Source: Polyporus tsugae (taxonomy: Eukaryota; Basidiomycota; Agaricomycetes; Polyporales; Polyporaceae). Taken from it: a stretch of 64,000 bases of DNA. This document shows positions 60,966 through 64,000 of this stretch, piece after piece. The translations under genes were made by a program, and so were the position numbers. Under the pieces are notes generated by a model, which worked only from the letters and a program-made list of their open reading frames with translations, was not told the origin of the DNA and did not search any database. The stretch covers positions 1,612,001 through 1,676,000 of the forward strand of contig JAHRBS010000008.1 in assembly GCA_024305745.1 (NCBI GenBank), given 5' to 3'. Every line of letters begins with the position of its first letter. Position 1 is the stretch's first letter.

Positions 60966-63300
60966 TTATGCGTCCGGCTGCTTGGCGGGAATCTTCGCCG
61001 CCGCGCTGACGAGCGGGAGCGGGCCGGCATTCGTCTGGAAGGGTTGCGACGGGGACACAACAAGCTTGCCACTGCCGTAGGACGCCTTCGCCGGAGGCGC
61101 GATGTAGGGGTGAGCCTCGGTGTTGAAGACGACTGAGATCAGAGGTGAGCCAACGTGCTTCCTCTCTTCATGGAAAGGGGAGGATACTCACAGTTGTCCA
61201 AGCTGATGCGCTGGGGGTCGTCGAAGGTGAGGTAGAGGTACTTGAGGACCTCGGCGAACCAGAAGCTCTCCATATCGTCGATGAAGCCGCTGTTTAGCTC
61301 GTTCACGTTGTTGATCGGCGCGAACGCATTGATGTTCGGCGTCTTGAGGTACGTCTCGAAGCTCTGGTACGCGGAGATGGCGCGGTGGTAGTACTTGACG
61401 TCACCCGTGTAGCGCCACGCGTAGAAGTTGGACTCGAGTACCTCGGGGCGCATATAGTAGTACTCGTCGCCGCTGAGGATGAAGAAGCCGTGCTGGTTGT
61501 AGAACGTGAGCTGGTCCGCGGTCGGGGTCGAGCCGGTGTAGTTGCCGTCGCTCGAGAAGTAGCCGAACGCCTCCGGGCCAATACCGGTGCTGCATGTCAA
61601 GGGTGTTAGATGAGACTGAGAGAACGGAGGGGTAGGAGGGGACGTACACTGTGCTCGCGTAAGTGTTCCAGCAGCCCTCGTTGAGTTGGAGAGCGATGTC
61701 GACGATGGTCTGGTTGTTCATGAGCCTGCCACCCATGATCCAGTTGCCAGCCATGAAACACGCGAGGTGCGAGCCGATGTGCACAATGGTACCGGTGTCG
61801 TCGAGATCGGCGAGGTACGTCCAGTTGCTCACAGTCGATGTCTGGGTAAAAAGGTAAGGAATGCTTCACTGACGCGAGAAGCTCCCAGCATGGCCCATAC
61901 CCTCAAGAGTGTCTTGATGGACGAATCGACGGCGGTAGCCCAGTTGTCCGTGAAGATGTTGTCATTGGTGTTGGTAAGACGGGCGTACTTGATGAGGTAC
62001 TCCAGGTAGCTGTCCGATCCGCCGCCCCAGGTCTGTCGGATGGTCAGTCTTCGCAAGCTTGTGGGCGTGACAGGCAGGCACTTACGACATACGCGCCAAC
62101 CGGCTCGCTCGTGGCCGGGTCAACACCCTGGGCCGGGAAACCGGGGAGGGGCTTTGTCTATACGGCGCGTTCAGTTTCGATTCTAAATCAAGATGGCCAC
62201 AATGACAACTCGCCTCGGCGATAATCGCCCTAACGGAGTTCTCGGCGAGAGCGCGGTAGGTGTCGTTACCAGTGTATTTGCTGAGCACCAGGTCGTAAGT
62301 ATTCCGCGCTAACTGGGAACCTCAGGGAGACGACTTACGCGAGCCGTGACCACTCCAAAGTGAGCTATCAACCAGGAAATGAACCGTCAGTACCCGGCAA
62401 TGCTGGCTATGTGATGCAACTCCGGCCGACTCACCGTGCCAGCCTCTGCGATATTGGACGTAGCGATATCGGGGACGGTGGTGTTGATGTTCACCTCACC
62501 ATAGGGGACGGTGTTGCCCTGCAAATGGAATTTGGCAGTCTGTCAGTGCCGGCGTTAGTGTGGAGTGCAGATCTATTCTCACCAGAGACCATGCGCCCGC
62601 GAGCTTGTCAGCAAGGGTTTTCGCCTGCTTGACGAGCACAGGGTACCTTTCGCCTGTCAGCTCGTACGCGCTCAGCATACCGCCGACGTAGCGGATCGTC
62701 GACTCGAAGACGCTGTGATTTGTTCATTCCTGAGCGCCTCGTTGCGAATCCCGAAGGAAAGTGGAAAACGAACCTGGCGGTGCTCCCGGAGTGGTCATGG
62801 GTGAAGTCGACGGTCGCGACATGGTTGACAGCTTCCTCGAGGATTTCCTACGTGTCAGATATGAATGATTTATCGATACGGTGGAGGAATTTGAACGGTC
62901 ATACCGTCTCGTCCATAATAACCTGTTGTGATCGAGTCAACACGTTATAAACGCGGCACTAGTGCGGAAAAACTCACGAGAGTGCTAAGCGCGTCCACAA
63001 GTGATGCACCCCAACCGTTCCGCCCATCTGTCCAGCTCTCCGAGACTGGTGTCAGGTCATCGTGGGGGTACGCGTACTTCCTAGGGGAGGAATACCGTCT
63101 CAGTGCATGGGAATGGCACGTGGAGGCTGTAACACTCACTTGTACGCATTCCAGCTCGTCAAAAAGATGTTCTTGACATTCTGTCTGTGAACACCGGCAT
63201 CTCCGGGCAGGGCCACACGCGGGTTCTGGATCTTCGCGGCGAGGCCACCAGATACACACGCGAGCGCAACGACCGAAGTGCGGAGAGACCAGGACACCAT
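60966..63300 (-). CDS. GH47 class I alpha-1,2-mannosidase, secreted
   Basis: Thirteen exons: 63140..63300, 62978..63080, 62905..62922, 62774..62847, 62583..62712, 62435..62518, 62339..62364, 62214..62280, 62086..62157, 61901..62032, 61648..61841, 61192..61589, 60966..61132; 541 residues. A signal peptide (about 1-21) is followed by the (alpha/alpha)7-barrel motifs [14 protein letters not shown]-like [85 protein letters not shown] and, near the end, FNTEAHP, whose Thr binds Ca2+ in the family. The enzyme trims alpha-1,2-linked mannose from N-glycans in the secretory pathway or outside the cell. Exon 3 is only 18 nt. The intron 62158..62213 uses a GC donor (GAG|GCGAGT). Confidence 0.93.
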
Positions 63301-64000
63301 GGCGACCTTCGGCTAGGCGTTTCAGCGGCGAATCCACAGAGAAGGGAGAGGACGCGACGAGAGGCCGTCGGACAGGTGCGCTGAGCGCGATCTTATATAT
63401 GGCACGGAACCTGCTTCTTCTCGCCCCCAGGCCGCCGGCAGTCCTTGTCGGCAGCGGAAAGGGTCCCCACAACCTCCGATAGCGTCGCTTCATGCCATGG
63501 TCCAGCGACCCCATAAATCGGGGTGCCTGTCCAGTGACCTCCTCCGCCGGTTATTTTGGCTGCTCACATTCTGCGAAAGCGTCAGGGCACGCCCTCAGAA
63601 GAAGTCGCACTCCATGCGCTCACTCACATGATGGTGCCCAGCCGTACGATAGCATTCTGATGTTGGAAAAAGGAGGGTCACCCCGAGGCGGCGCCCCGCC
63701 GCGATGTGCTGTGGCCACCGCACAGAGGACGATATTCCTGTCTCCGTCTTACGTCCGAGGCACCCATTTGAGCATCTGGTATCTCGGTGAATAACCGGAG
63801 AGGGCAAAGAAGACTTCGAACAGACTTACTGGACCGATAACGTGTTCCAAGCAGCAGGCAGACGACGTCGAGCATGTGGGCGGCTACGCCGAAGAATGGC
63901 AGCGGACTCGTGATACGCGTGCACATGATGGATTCGCACAACATTCAGATGGAAATTCGGAAGCAACGTCTCGAGCATGGATAATACTTCGGATAACAGC
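63301..64000. other. Promoter side of the GH47 gene and window end
   Basis: It contains the GH47 promoter. A minus-strand frame at 63678-63944 has a hydrophobic stretch and could be the edge of a gene beyond the window, but no family is recognised. Confidence 0.4.
63392..63399 (-). promoter_or_regulatory. TATA box of the GH47 gene
   Basis: TATATAAG on the minus strand, about 92 bp upstream of the start codon. Confidence 0.6.

Noticed and set aside
1..64000. CRISPR arrays, restriction-modification or other prokaryotic defence systems
   Set aside because: The window is eukaryotic, and no regularly spaced direct repeats or matching proteins were found.

Overview
This is nuclear DNA from a filamentous basidiomycete, most likely an Agaricomycete and possibly a Polyporales-type wood decayer. 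The evidence is GC-rich coding sequence, many introns of about 45-65 nt with GTRNGT donors, several F-box genes, a fungal GH47 mannosidase, two metacaspases, and a lineage-typical family of membrane proteins with a WW-like motif. No prokaryotic operons, CRISPR arrays or phage genes were seen. Exon models were built by hand from reading frame, GT-AG (occasionally GC-AG) splice sites and family similarity.

Layout. 0-7.3 kb: 3' end of a beta-propeller lactonase, a LIM-domain (paxillin-like) gene, a decayed F-box gene and an intron-containing tRNA-Ser(GCT). 7.5-13.8 kb: two tandem minus-strand WW-like membrane genes (A and B). 14.4-26.1 kb: a conserved housekeeping block with coatomer alpha (14 exons), a divergently transcribed FEN1/XPG-type nuclease, an Afi1-like polarity protein and a small coiled-coil gene. 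26.5-42.2 kb: a mixed accessory region with two metacaspases on opposite strands, an F-box gene and a broken second copy of its 3' end, and WW-like gene C, which carries an extra ~0.5 kb in one intron. 42.2-56.8 kb: mostly gene-poor sequence, interrupted by WW-like gene D and a doubtful small gene. 56.8-63.3 kb: oligosaccharyltransferase subunit Swp1, a single-exon F-box gene and a secreted GH47 alpha-1,2-mannosidase.

How the genes relate. COPI alpha, Afi1-like, Swp1 and GH47 all belong to the secretory and glycosylation pathway, but they are scattered and probably not a functional cluster. The more unusual content is the repeated families: four full-length WW-like membrane proteins that share several exact exon lengths, two metacaspases with matching intron positions and intact His/Cys pairs, and F-box genes in intact and broken states. 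This looks like a birth-and-death accessory region next to conserved blocks. A role of the metacaspases and membrane proteins in regulated cell death or self/non-self recognition is speculation.
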